A stretch of DNA of 5,066 bases, from assembly GCA_002441055.1 (NCBI GenBank), contig DJWR01000080.1:1-5066 (forward strand), given 5' to 3'. The notes under the pieces are model-generated. The model ran no database searches. It was given only the letters and a program-made list of their open reading frames with translations, and was not told the origin of the DNA. The DNA is from Caulobacteraceae bacterium UBA6225. Its GTDB lineage: Bacteria > Pseudomonadota > Alphaproteobacteria > Caulobacterales > Caulobacteraceae. The translations under genes and the position numbers were made by a program. Positions 1 through 5,066 of this stretch are shown here, one piece after another (within the stretch, counting starts at the first letter, position 1; every line of letters starts with the position of its first letter).

Positions 1-439
1 CGCGATAGAAGAAGCCGTCGCAGGTTGCGCAGGCCGAGACGCCGAAGCCCTGGAATGTCTGCTCACTGTCGAGGCCCAGCCATTTGGCCTGGGCGCCAGT
101 GGCGATGATCAAGGTCTCGGCCAGCCACACCTGACCGGAATCGCATTCCAGCCGGAACGGACGCTGGGAGAGGTCCACCTTCAGGACGATGTCGTTGATG
201 ATCTCCGTGCCCACATGCTCGGCCTGGGCCTGCATCTGTTCCATCAGCCAGGGACCCTGGATCGCCTCGGCGAAGCCGGGATAGTTCTCCACGTCGGTGG
301 TGATGGTCAGCTGGCCGCCTGGCTGCAGGCCGGCGATCAGGACGGGGTTCAACAGGGCCCGGGCCGCATAGACCGCGGCGGTGTAGCCGGCGGGGCCGGA
401 CCCGATGATGAGGCAGCGTGTGGTGCGAGGCTCAGACAT
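1..439 (-). CDS. trxB: Thioredoxin reductase, N-terminal part (3' end beyond the left edge)
   Basis: Cytoplasmic FAD enzyme that uses NADPH to reduce thioredoxin. The 146 visible codons begin MSEPRTTRCLIIGSGPAGYT, so the FAD-binding Rossmann motif GSGPAG lies at residues 13-18, followed by YAARA and by the family's PGGQLTITTDVENYPGF segment near residues 40-60. The motif TGAQAKWLGL comes before SACATCDGFF. The redox-active pair CATC falls at residues 137-140, the normal position in bacterial TrxB (about 320 residues in full). The rest of the NADPH domain and the C-terminal FAD segment lie outside the window. The start is fixed: an in-frame TAA sits four codons upstream (449-451), with no other start codon between. 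There is no clear ribosome binding site before the ATG. It is divergent from the small gene to its right and is a housekeeping gene with no evident link to the sugar genes. Identification is very secure. Confidence 0.96.
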   Translation of the reverse strand, partial: MSEPRTTRCLIIGSGPAGYTAAVYAARALLNPVLIAGLQPGGQLTITTDVENYPGFAEAIQGPWLMEQMQAQAEHVGTEIINDIVLKVDLSQRPFRLECDSGQVWLAETLIIATGAQAKWLGLDSEQTFQGFGVSACATCDGFFYR

Positions 440-517
440 GCGCTCTATTTAGAGGAGATTCCGCAATGCGCGAGGGCGCCGGCGCAACAAGATGCGCTTC
501 TCACCCGTTAGAGGCCC
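440..517. promoter_or_regulatory. Divergent intergenic region between trxB and the small membrane-protein gene
   Basis: This 78-bp spacer must hold the 5' control signals for both divergent genes unless these lie inside the coding regions. On the minus strand the hexamer TAAATA (446-451) ends six bases before the trxB ATG, where a -10 box would give a transcript with little or no leader; I see no good -35 at 17-bp spacing. A short inverted repeat CTCTA-TT-TAGAG (443-454) overlaps it. A GATTC at 457-461 matches GANTC, the CcrM methylation site of alphaproteobacteria. On the plus strand, GAGG (511-514) lies only three bases before the ATG at 518. None of this proves a promoter; it is read from position and weak motif matches. 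Confidence 0.35.
443..454. repeat. Short inverted repeat just upstream of trxB
   Basis: CTCTA (443-447) and TAGAG (450-454) are perfect inverted arms around TT. It lies 4 bp from the trxB start codon and overlaps the possible -10 element. It could be a small operator half-pair, but a 5-bp arm can easily arise by chance. Confidence 0.25.
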
Positions 518-748
518 ATGTTTGAGACCCCATCCGACCCGCCGCCTGTCCCTTCCAAGCCCCCTGCGGAAACCGCCAGTCGGGCGAGCCTGCGCACCAC
601 GGGAACCTGGCTGGGGATCGGGACAGCCCTCGGCGCAGGCGCTGGCGCGGCCCTCGGCAGTGTGGCCTTAGGCGTGGCTTTCGGGGTCGGAATGGGCGCC
701 GTATTGGGGGTATTTCGTGCCCGAAGGGGCCCCAAAAGGTCGATTTAA
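518..748 (+). CDS. Small glycine-zipper-like membrane protein, function unknown
   Basis: A 76-residue protein that I do not recognise as a named family. The N-terminal 30 residues are proline-rich and polar (DPPPVPSKPP), probably disordered. Residues about 31-66 form a continuous hydrophobic stretch in which Gly or Ala recurs at regular small-residue spacing (GIGTALGAGAGAALG, then GVAFGVGMGAVLG), as in glycine-zipper membrane helices that pack tightly. The tail RARRGPKRSI is basic, suggesting it faces the cytoplasm. At 36 residues the stretch could be one long helix or a tight hairpin. The start is set by an in-frame TAG at 509-511; GAGG at 511-514 is a ribosome binding site with unusually short (3-base) spacing. 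The reverse strand is open over almost the same interval but has no better start or composition. pseI follows 55 bp downstream on the same strand, so co-transcription is possible. Likely real, function unassigned. Confidence 0.65.
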   Translation: MFETPSDPPPVPSKPPAETASRASLRTTGTWLGIGTALGAGAGAALGSVALGVAFGVGMGAVLGVFRARRGPKRSI

Positions 749-750
749 CG

Positions 751-769
751 GGCTGTTTTGAGGTCAGCC
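751..769 (+). repeat. Weak hairpin between the small gene and pseI
   Basis: GGCTG (751-755) can pair with CAGCC (765-769) around a 9-base loop, starting two bases after the stop codon of the small gene. The stem is only 5 bp and no T-run follows, so it is not a convincing intrinsic terminator. It might attenuate or mark the 3' end of the upstream message, or have no function. Confidence 0.2.
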
Positions 770-791
770 GCTAGACTGCCATCCTACTTGC

Positions 792-795
792 GAGG
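792..795 (+). promoter_or_regulatory. Ribosome binding site that supports the GTG start of pseI
   Basis: GAGG lies 8 bases before the GTG at 804. An in-frame TGA at 759-761 with no start codon between it and 804 makes this GTG the most upstream possible start. The resulting N-terminus has the length expected for the family. Confidence 0.65.
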
Positions 796-803
796 ATCGC
801 ATC

Positions 804-1865
804 GTGCCTGAGCTGACCGAAATCGAGATCGCTGGCCGCAAGGTCGGCGCGGGCCACCCGCCGTTTGTGATCTGCGAGCTGTCGGGCAACCACAATGGCG
901 ACCTCGACCGGGCCCTGGCCATGATCGACGCGGCCGCGGCCACCGGCTGTGACGCCATCAAGATCCAGACCTACACCGCCGACACCATCACCATGGATGT
1001 GGACCGGCCAGAGTTCCGCATCGAAGGCGGGCTGTGGGACGGCCGCAGCCTCCATGAGCTCTATCAGGAAGCTCAGACCCCCTATGAGTGGCATCCGGCG
1101 CTGTTCGAACGAGCCCGGGCGCGTGGCGTGATCCTGTTCTCCAGCCCGTTTGACGAGAGCGCAGTGGACCTGCTCGCCAGCCTGGATGCGCCAGCCTACA
1201 AGATCGCCTCCTTCGAGGCCGTCGACCTGCCGCTAATCGCCTATGCGGCGCGACAGGGCAAACCCCTGATCATTTCCACCGGCATGGCCAATCTGGCCGA
1301 GATCGAGGCGGCCCGGGACGCAGCCCTGTCAGCTGGCGCAGCCGGGGTGGTGCTGCTGCACTGCGTGTCGAGCTACCCGGCCAGCTTCGCTGATGCGAAC
1401 CTGCGCACCATTCCCGACATGGCCGCCCGGTTCGGCTGTCCCATCGGGTTGTCGGACCACACGCCGGGCACGGCCGCGGCGGTGGCGGCGGTGGCCCTGG
1501 GCGCCTGCGTGATCGAGAAGCACTTCACCCTGGCGAGGTCTGACGGCGGCCCGGACGCGGCGTTTTCCCTGGAGCCGGATGAGTTTTCAGCCCTGGTGCG
1601 GGACACCCGCTCAGCCTGGGAAACCTTGGGGGCGGCTCAGTATGATCTGCTGGGATCGGAGCGGGCCAACGCCCAGTTCCGCCGCTCGCTCTATGTGGCG
1701 GCCAATGTGAAGGCCGGCGTACGCCTGACGGCCGCCGATGTCCGGTCGATCCGTCCGGGCCTTGGCCTGCGGCCCGAACACCGCGACGCGGTTGTGGGGC
1801 GGGTTGCGGCTCGTGATCTCCAGCGCGGCGAACCGCTGGCCTGGGACATGCTCAGCAAGGATTAG
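804..1865 (+). CDS. pseI: Pseudaminic acid synthase (NeuB family)
   Basis: 353 residues, the usual size. It condenses 2,4-diacetamido-2,4,6-trideoxy-L-altrose with phosphoenolpyruvate to give pseudaminic acid in the cytoplasm, with a divalent metal. The N-terminal TIM barrel (about 15-275) shows the NeuB-family catalytic residues: E25 in ICELSGNHNG, K53 in IKIQTYTAD, K133 in YKIASFE, and the metal-ligand histidines H219 (LSDHTPG) and H240 (IEKHFTL), 21 residues apart as in NeuB. The C-terminal SAF (antifreeze-like) domain spans about 290-350, with R317 in SIRPGLGL positioned to reach the partner's active site in the dimer. LWDGRSLHELYQEAQTPYEWH and DAAFSLEP favour PseI over true N-acetylneuraminate or legionaminate synthase. 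Caulobacter annotations often call it neuB. It is convergent with pseH, and the stops overlap. Family certain; substrate assignment strong, helped by the neighbours. Confidence 0.93.
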   Translation: MPELTEIEIAGRKVGAGHPPFVICELSGNHNGDLDRALAMIDAAAATGCDAIKIQTYTADTITMDVDRPEFRIEGGLWDGRSLHELYQEAQTPYEWHPALFERARARGVILFSSPFDESAVDLLASLDAPAYKIASFEAVDLPLIAYAARQGKPLIISTGMANLAEIEAARDAALSAGAAGVVLLHCVSSYPASFADANLRTIPDMAARFGCPIGLSDHTPGTAAAVAAVALGACVIEKHFTLARSDGGPDAAFSLEPDEFSALVRDTRSAWETLGAAQYDLLGSERANAQFRRSLYVAANVKAGVRLTAADVRSIRPGLGLRPEHRDAVVGRVAARDLQRGEPLAWDMLSKD

Positions 1866-2428
1866 GTCAGGTCGTAGCCCTTGGCGCGCAGGCGCTCGCG
1901 GCTGGCTTCACGCACGGCGGCCCAGTCGTCGGCCAATAGACCCAGCCCCACCACGTCCCGGGGCGCACCATTCTTCCAGATATGCTGGCGCAGCAGGGCC
2001 TCACGGCGGAAGCCGAAGGACTCGTGCAGCTTCCAGACCGCCTCGTTCTCCACCAGCACCTCACACCAGAGCTTGGAGAGACCCAGGGCGCCGAACACGT
2101 GCTCGATGATCCAGTATTCCACATAGGCGCCGACGCCCTTGCCCCGCACCGATGGCGAGGCGAGGTAGTAGGCCCAGGCGCACCGGCGGTTGGCGGGTGA
2201 AATATCGGCAAGGTTGGCGAGACCCACGGGTTCGCCGTCCAGTTCGATGATCCAGTAGCGGCGGGCCGGCTCCGACATGGCCGAGGCGAACCAGCGGGCG
2301 TGGTCGGCCTCGCTGATCAGGGCGTCGGTGTACATCCACTGGGCCACATCTGGCTGGTTGCGCCAGACGCGCAGCCAGTCCCGATCGGCCGGGGTGACGT
2401 CGCGCAGCTGGACCTGCGGGCCAGCCAT
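1862..2428 (-). CDS. pseH: UDP-4-amino-4,6-dideoxy-N-acetyl-beta-L-altrosamine N-acetyltransferase
   Basis: 188-residue GNAT-fold enzyme. PseH transfers acetyl from acetyl-CoA to the C4 amine of the UDP-sugar made by PseC, the third step to pseudaminic acid. The N-terminal block WRNQPDVAQWMYTDALIS (residues 22-39) followed by DHARWF is the PseH-type signature. The acetyl-CoA pyrophosphate loop is RGKGVG (95-100), followed by the helix AYVEYWIIEHVF; the C-terminal GNAT strand-helix VLVENEAVWKLHESFGFRRE lies at about 124-143. It matches FlmH of the Caulobacter flagellin-modification set. Its ATG shares one base with the TGA of the oxidoreductase upstream (TGATG), which implies translational coupling. 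Its TAA overlaps the TAG of the convergent pseI. Other sugar-amine GNATs (for example RimJ/RimL-like) are less likely given the context. Confidence 0.9.
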   Translation of the reverse strand: MAGPQVQLRDVTPADRDWLRVWRNQPDVAQWMYTDALISEADHARWFASAMSEPARRYWIIELDGEPVGLANLADISPANRRCAWAYYLASPSVRGKGVGAYVEYWIIEHVFGALGLSKLWCEVLVENEAVWKLHESFGFRREALLRQHIWKNGAPRDVVGLGLLADDWAAVREASRERLRAKGYDLT

Positions 2429-3624
2429 CAGGCGACCGCCAAGATCCTGGCGACGGACCCGAGACTACGTTCCATGCGCTCGGTGAGGCCCGCGATGCGG
2501 GCGCCAGCGTCGGCGGACTCCCAGCCGGCTAGGATGAAACGACCCTGATGCCTGTGGGCGAGTTCAGCCTCCAGCCGGTCGAGGCGCTGCACGGCTTCCA
2601 CCGAGGGGCAGGCGAAGCGGGTGCGCATATTGGTCAGGACGCAGGCGTCCAGGATCATCGGGCGCCGGGCGAAGGGGGCCAGCAGGCGCAGGACCTCGGC
2701 GCGCAGGCACTCGTCGCCCACCTCATCCACACATTCGACGCTGACCAGGGTCTCGCCGCGGCTCTGATAGACCCGCAGGGCGCTCACCTTGCCCTCGGCG
2801 GTGTAGTTGCGGACGGTGAGCGGCAGGGGCGCTTCCAACCGGGCGCGGAAGATATAGCTCGCCACTCGTTCGCCGATCAGTCGCGGTTTGGGCGCCTTCT
2901 GGGCGGCCAGATCAAACAGGGGCATGGGATCGGCGGCCCAGACCACCGTCTCATCCTCGGCGCAGGCATGGGCGGCCTCTCGCGGGGAGACCAGGCTGTG
3001 CAGGCGGATCTCGACGCCGATGCGGGCCAGGGCGCGGCTGGCCTGGGCGAACAGGCCGTTCAGCCCGTCCCGGGCCAGGGCGCCGCGCCGGGGCGTGGAG
3101 ACATTGGCCGCGGCGGTCTCGCTGATGGGCGCCAGCCGCACCTGGTTCAGACCAAGCGCTGGGGCGGCGCTGGCATGGACCTGATCGAGCCACACGCCGA
3201 GACGCCATTGGCAGTACTGGGCCAGGGGGTCGGCGGCGGCCCGGGGATAGGCGCGCAGAATATCGTTGAGGGTCTCAGGTGCGGCGGCCTCCGCCACGGT
3301 CGTCGTCTCGGCAGCGAGGACCGGGCCGGCGCCCCAGCTGGCCCTGGGGCCGGAAGGCGAGGGGCTGATGACGCCTTCGTGCAGGTCAACCTCGTCAAAG
3401 GCGACGCCCCGCCACTCCAGGGCCTGGTGGATCGGGTCGTGGGCGGGACCGAAGACGAATTCCCCGTCACGCAGCTCTGCGCCATGGGACACCCGAGGCA
3501 GGCTCCAGCCGCCGAGGCGGTCCAGGGCGTCCTCCAGGACAATCTCGCGAGCCCCCAGACGGTGGGCCTCAAAGGCGGCGAGGATGCCGGTCAGCCCCCC
3601 GCCGATAATCCGAACTCTGGCCAT
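2428..3624 (-). CDS. FAD-dependent oxidoreductase (amine-oxidase / UDP-galactopyranose-mutase-like fold), role unknown
   Basis: 398 residues. The N-terminus RVRIIGGGLTGILAAFEA carries the dinucleotide motif GGGLTG (8-13); the acidic residue closing the second strand is E31, followed by DRLGGW (35-40), the LGG turn typical of flavin amine oxidases, protoporphyrinogen oxidase and UDP-galactopyranose mutase. GEFVFGPAHDP (54-64) recalls the GpHxF region of the mutase-like subgroup. RDGLNGLFAQASRALARIG followed by VEIRLHSLVS (about 185-213) and VVWAADP (227-233) are the second FAD-domain segment of this superfamily. GRFILAGWESADAG (361-374) sits where the C-terminal FAD-contacting loop is expected. 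No signal peptide or membrane segment is seen, so it is probably cytoplasmic. It lies 75 bp after pseG and overlaps the start of pseH, so it belongs to the pseudaminic acid operon, although that pathway needs no flavin step. Substrate and reaction cannot be read from the sequence; oxidase, dehydrogenase or non-redox mutase chemistry are all possible. Confidence 0.88.
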   Translation of the reverse strand: MARVRIIGGGLTGILAAFEAHRLGAREIVLEDALDRLGGWSLPRVSHGAELRDGEFVFGPAHDPIHQALEWRGVAFDEVDLHEGVISPSPSGPRASWGAGPVLAAETTTVAEAAAPETLNDILRAYPRAAADPLAQYCQWRLGVWLDQVHASAAPALGLNQVRLAPISETAAANVSTPRRGALARDGLNGLFAQASRALARIGVEIRLHSLVSPREAAHACAEDETVVWAADPMPLFDLAAQKAPKPRLIGERVASYIFRARLEAPLPLTVRNYTAEGKVSALRVYQSRGETLVSVECVDEVGDECLRAEVLRLLAPFARRPMILDACVLTNMRTRFACPSVEAVQRLDRLEAELAHRHQGRFILAGWESADAGARIAGLTERMERSLGSVARILAVA

Positions 3625-3699
3625 TTCTAGGCCTCCCCACCCGTATCCGAAGGCGGAGGATGCAGACCAAGGTCGGAAAACTCGGTTAAGGCGACTGCG
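3625..3699 (-). promoter_or_regulatory. Spacer between pseG and the oxidoreductase gene
   Basis: This is the only non-coding gap in the minus-strand gene string. Read on the minus strand it contains TTAACCGAGTTTTCC (plus 3675-3689), which resembles the CtrA box TTAA-N7-TTAA but has two mismatches in the second half, and ends with a strong ribosome binding site. A small stem TCCG-AAGG-CGGA (plus 3646-3657) lacks a T-run. It may hold an internal promoter for the oxidoreductase-pseH pair, or be plain spacer. Confidence 0.25.
3632..3638 (-). promoter_or_regulatory. Strong ribosome binding site of the oxidoreductase gene
   Basis: On the minus strand GGGGAGG ends 7 bases before the ATG at 3622-3624. 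It is the best Shine-Dalgarno match noticed in the window and supports this start, which also places the FAD motif at residue 8 as expected. Confidence 0.75.
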
Positions 3700-4731
3700 T
3701 CAGACGGTCGCGGCCTGGACCAGCAGGGGCCAGAAGGCGTCGGCCACCCGGGCGGCGCCCTCGCCGTCGCAGAGTTCGGCGCTCTTTTCGGCCAGGCTGG
3801 CGCGCAGAGTCTCGTCGATGAACAGGCGGGTCATGGCCCGGTCGAAGTCGACGCCGAAGCTCTCGGCGCGGCCATCCACAACCAGGACCGCGCCGGCCTT
3901 GGCCAGGGCGGTGGCGGCCGGGATCTGGTTGTCAGCGATGGTCACCACCACACTTGGCAGGCCCAGGACGCAGCGCTCCCACATGGCCGACCCCGCCGCC
4001 CCTACGGCCAGATCTGCTGCGGTGGCCAGCTCAGCCATGTCAGGGGTGTCCACATGCAGGGTGAGGCGCGGGTCGTGGGCGGCGATGCGGGTCAGACCCT
4101 TGCGGCTGGGGGCGCCGGCGCCGACCACCACGTCGAGGGCAGTTTCGCCGTATCGGCGGCGCAGCTGCTCCACCACCTTGCCGGTGATGCCGTTCAGATC
4201 GGTCAGGCCCATGGAGACCAGGATGCGCCGGGGCGTCCCCTGGCGTCTGGCCAGGGCTGTGTTGCGCAGGGCTGCGAAGGCGGGCCGCACCGGCGCATAT
4301 TTGGGCCCCAGCAGCAGGCGCGCGCCGCTGGTCAGGCCGCGATAGTCGGCCTCGGTGCGTGCTGGGCCGGAGTCCAGCACCAGGGCGCCGCCCAGGGGGC
4401 GGTTGGCCAGGTCGTCGATGACCAGGGCCGGACGGCCGTCGGCGATCGCCTCATGCTCGACGCGACCCAGACCATAGTGGTCGAACACCACCGCCTCGAA
4501 GGCCTGGCGCCCCGTGAGATCGGCGAGGATCTCCGGAGACATGGCGCCCACCGCCCGTCGGGGCAGGTCTGGGGCATAGGCCGCCAGGATCGCCTCTACG
4601 TGGGCGTCGGCCATGAACTCCACCCGGGCGCCGCGCTCGGCGAGGGCCGCGGCCAGGGTGAGGCTGCGCATGACATGACCGCCCCCGACGTCTGGACCGG
4701 CATTGGCGATGAAGAGAACCCGGGGGGTCAT
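3700..4731 (-). CDS. pseG: UDP-2,4-diacetamido-2,4,6-trideoxy-beta-L-altropyranose hydrolase
   Basis: 343 residues, MurG-like GT-B fold. PseG removes UDP from the diacetylated altrose nucleotide with C1 inversion, releasing the free sugar that PseI condenses. The N-terminal domain shows DVGGGHVMRSLTLA (14-27), with H19 at the position of the catalytic histidine known from Campylobacter PseG; VVFDHYGL (81-88), VIDDLANR (104-111) and LLLGPKYAPVR (139-149) follow in family order. The UDP-binding C-terminal domain has ILVSMGLTD (170-178), GAAGSAMWE (244-252) and IADNQ (265-269). The usual GG in the SxGG(T/S)D loop reads GL here. It corresponds to flmD of Caulobacter. The ATG overlaps the TGA of pseF (ATGA), so the two are probably translationally coupled. 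The long open frames on the opposite strand are high-GC shadows. Identification is secure. Confidence 0.92.
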   Translation of the reverse strand: MTPRVLFIANAGPDVGGGHVMRSLTLAAALAERGARVEFMADAHVEAILAAYAPDLPRRAVGAMSPEILADLTGRQAFEAVVFDHYGLGRVEHEAIADGRPALVIDDLANRPLGGALVLDSGPARTEADYRGLTSGARLLLGPKYAPVRPAFAALRNTALARRQGTPRRILVSMGLTDLNGITGKVVEQLRRRYGETALDVVVGAGAPSRKGLTRIAAHDPRLTLHVDTPDMAELATAADLAVGAAGSAMWERCVLGLPSVVVTIADNQIPAATALAKAGAVLVVDGRAESFGVDFDRAMTRLFIDETLRASLAEKSAELCDGEGAARVADAFWPLLVQAATV

Positions 4732-5066
4732 AGGCGCGGCGCTCCGCCAAAGGTGATCAGCTCCGGACGGGCCCGTACAAAGGCGCGCACATCGTCGGAG
4801 GAAAAGGCCGGATTGGCCGGGTAGAGCCCCTCATAGACCCTGCGGACGAACTCATAGTCGTCGGGGGTGTCGACGGTCCAGCGCACCTGGCCCTCGTCCA
4901 CCGGGGGATCCAAACGGGCGACTCGATATTGGTCCGGAGCATTGCGCACCGCCCAGGTGACGTGCTCGCGGGCCTCAGGGCTGTGGTCTTCGGCGGCCGT
5001 GCGGCGCAGGGCGGCGGCGGAAATCACCTCCACGTCCTGACCCTTGGGGTAGCCCGAGGGGTCATA
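4728..5066 (-). CDS. pseF: SpsF/PseF-type cytidylyltransferase, C-terminal part (5' end beyond the right edge)
   Basis: The last 112 codons of a nucleotidyltransferase of the SpsF/CMP-sugar synthetase family. The frame is open to the window edge, so the GTG at 5031-5033 is an internal valine and not the start; residues upstream read YDPSGYPKGQD. YPKGQDVEVIS followed by REHVT and by VRWTVDTPDDYEFVRRVYEG are typical of the C-terminal half of SpsF-type cytidylyltransferases. The nucleotide-binding N-terminus is missing, so catalytic residues cannot be checked. With pseG overlapping at ATGA and pseH downstream, the expected job is to activate pseudaminic acid as CMP-Pse for transfer to flagellin or another acceptor; Caulobacter flmC is the counterpart. 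It could instead activate a related nonulosonic acid. Family is firm, substrate is from context. Confidence 0.85.
   Translation of the reverse strand, partial: YDPSGYPKGQDVEVISAAALRRTAAEDHSPEAREHVTWAVRNAPDQYRVARLDPPVDEGQVRWTVDTPDDYEFVRRVYEGLYPANPAFSSDDVRAFVRARPELITFGGAPRL

Noticed and set aside
508..735. Minus-strand open frame opposite the small membrane-protein gene
   Set aside because: Pro/Ala-rich product without structure; the plus-strand frame has a coherent membrane segment, basic tail and a nearby ribosome site.
758..786. Possible sigma-70 promoter for pseI (TTGAGG at 758-763 with GCTAGACT at 770-777 or ATCCTA at 781-786)
   Set aside because: The GCTAGACT element is too close to the TTGAGG, and ATCCTA is a poor -10; not strong enough to annotate.
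2548..3630. Long plus-strand open frame of 360 codons opposite the oxidoreductase
   Set aside because: Low-complexity Gly/Ala/Gln-rich product with no motif, fully antisense to a gene with clear FAD motifs; a typical shadow in high-GC DNA.
3646..3657. Possible terminator stem TCCG-AAGG-CGGA after pseG or before the oxidoreductase
   Set aside because: Only 4 bp of stem, no T-run, and it lies upstream of a gene on the same strand next to its ribosome site.
3266..4345. Long plus-strand open frame of 359 codons across the oxidoreductase and pseG
   Set aside because: Arg/Ser/Ala-rich product that spans two real minus-strand genes and their spacer; no ribosome site or domain seen.
4054..4824. Plus-strand open frame of 256 codons opposite pseG and pseF
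   Set aside because: Antisense to pseG motifs in all parts; Gly/Gln-rich composition without recognisable domains.
4728..5033. Reading the cytidylyltransferase as a complete 101-residue gene starting at the GTG at 5031-5033
   Set aside because: The frame stays open to the window edge and the upstream residues YDPSGYPKGQD belong to the conserved family motif, so the true start lies outside.

Overview
The window is GC-rich (about two-thirds G+C), densely packed and fully bacterial. The gene content points to an alphaproteobacterium, most likely of the Caulobacter/Phenylobacterium group: pseudaminic acid genes that match the flm/neuB flagellin-glycosylation set known from Caulobacter, very short spacers and no insertion sequences. 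The taxon is an inference from gene content and base composition, not a match to a named genome.

Left end (1-439, minus): the N-terminal part of thioredoxin reductase (trxB), running off the left edge. A 78-bp divergent spacer separates it from a small plus-strand gene (518-748) for a 76-residue glycine-zipper-like membrane protein of unknown function. Next on the plus strand is pseI/neuB (804-1865), the sialic-acid-synthase-family enzyme that condenses a 6-deoxy-altrose derivative with phosphoenolpyruvate to give pseudaminic acid (Pse).

The rest (1862-5066) is a minus-strand gene string read right to left: pseF (SpsF-type cytidylyltransferase, cut at the right edge), pseG (UDP-sugar hydrolase), an unassigned FAD-dependent oxidoreductase, and pseH (GNAT N-acetyltransferase). 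pseF and pseG overlap at ATGA. The oxidoreductase and pseH overlap at TGATG. A 75-bp spacer lies between pseG and the oxidoreductase. pseH and pseI converge, and their stop codons overlap.

Together PseH (4-N-acetylation), PseG (UDP removal), PseI (PEP condensation) and PseF (CMP activation) supply four of the six classical CMP-Pse steps. The first two, PseB dehydratase and PseC aminotransferase, are not in the window. The likely end use is flagellin glycosylation, or another surface glycan. The most interesting element is the oxidoreductase: the canonical pathway has no flavin-dependent step, yet this gene sits between pseG and pseH and overlaps the pseH start. It may carry out an undescribed modification of Pse or of its precursor or acceptor. 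No RNA gene, CRISPR array or mobile element was seen.
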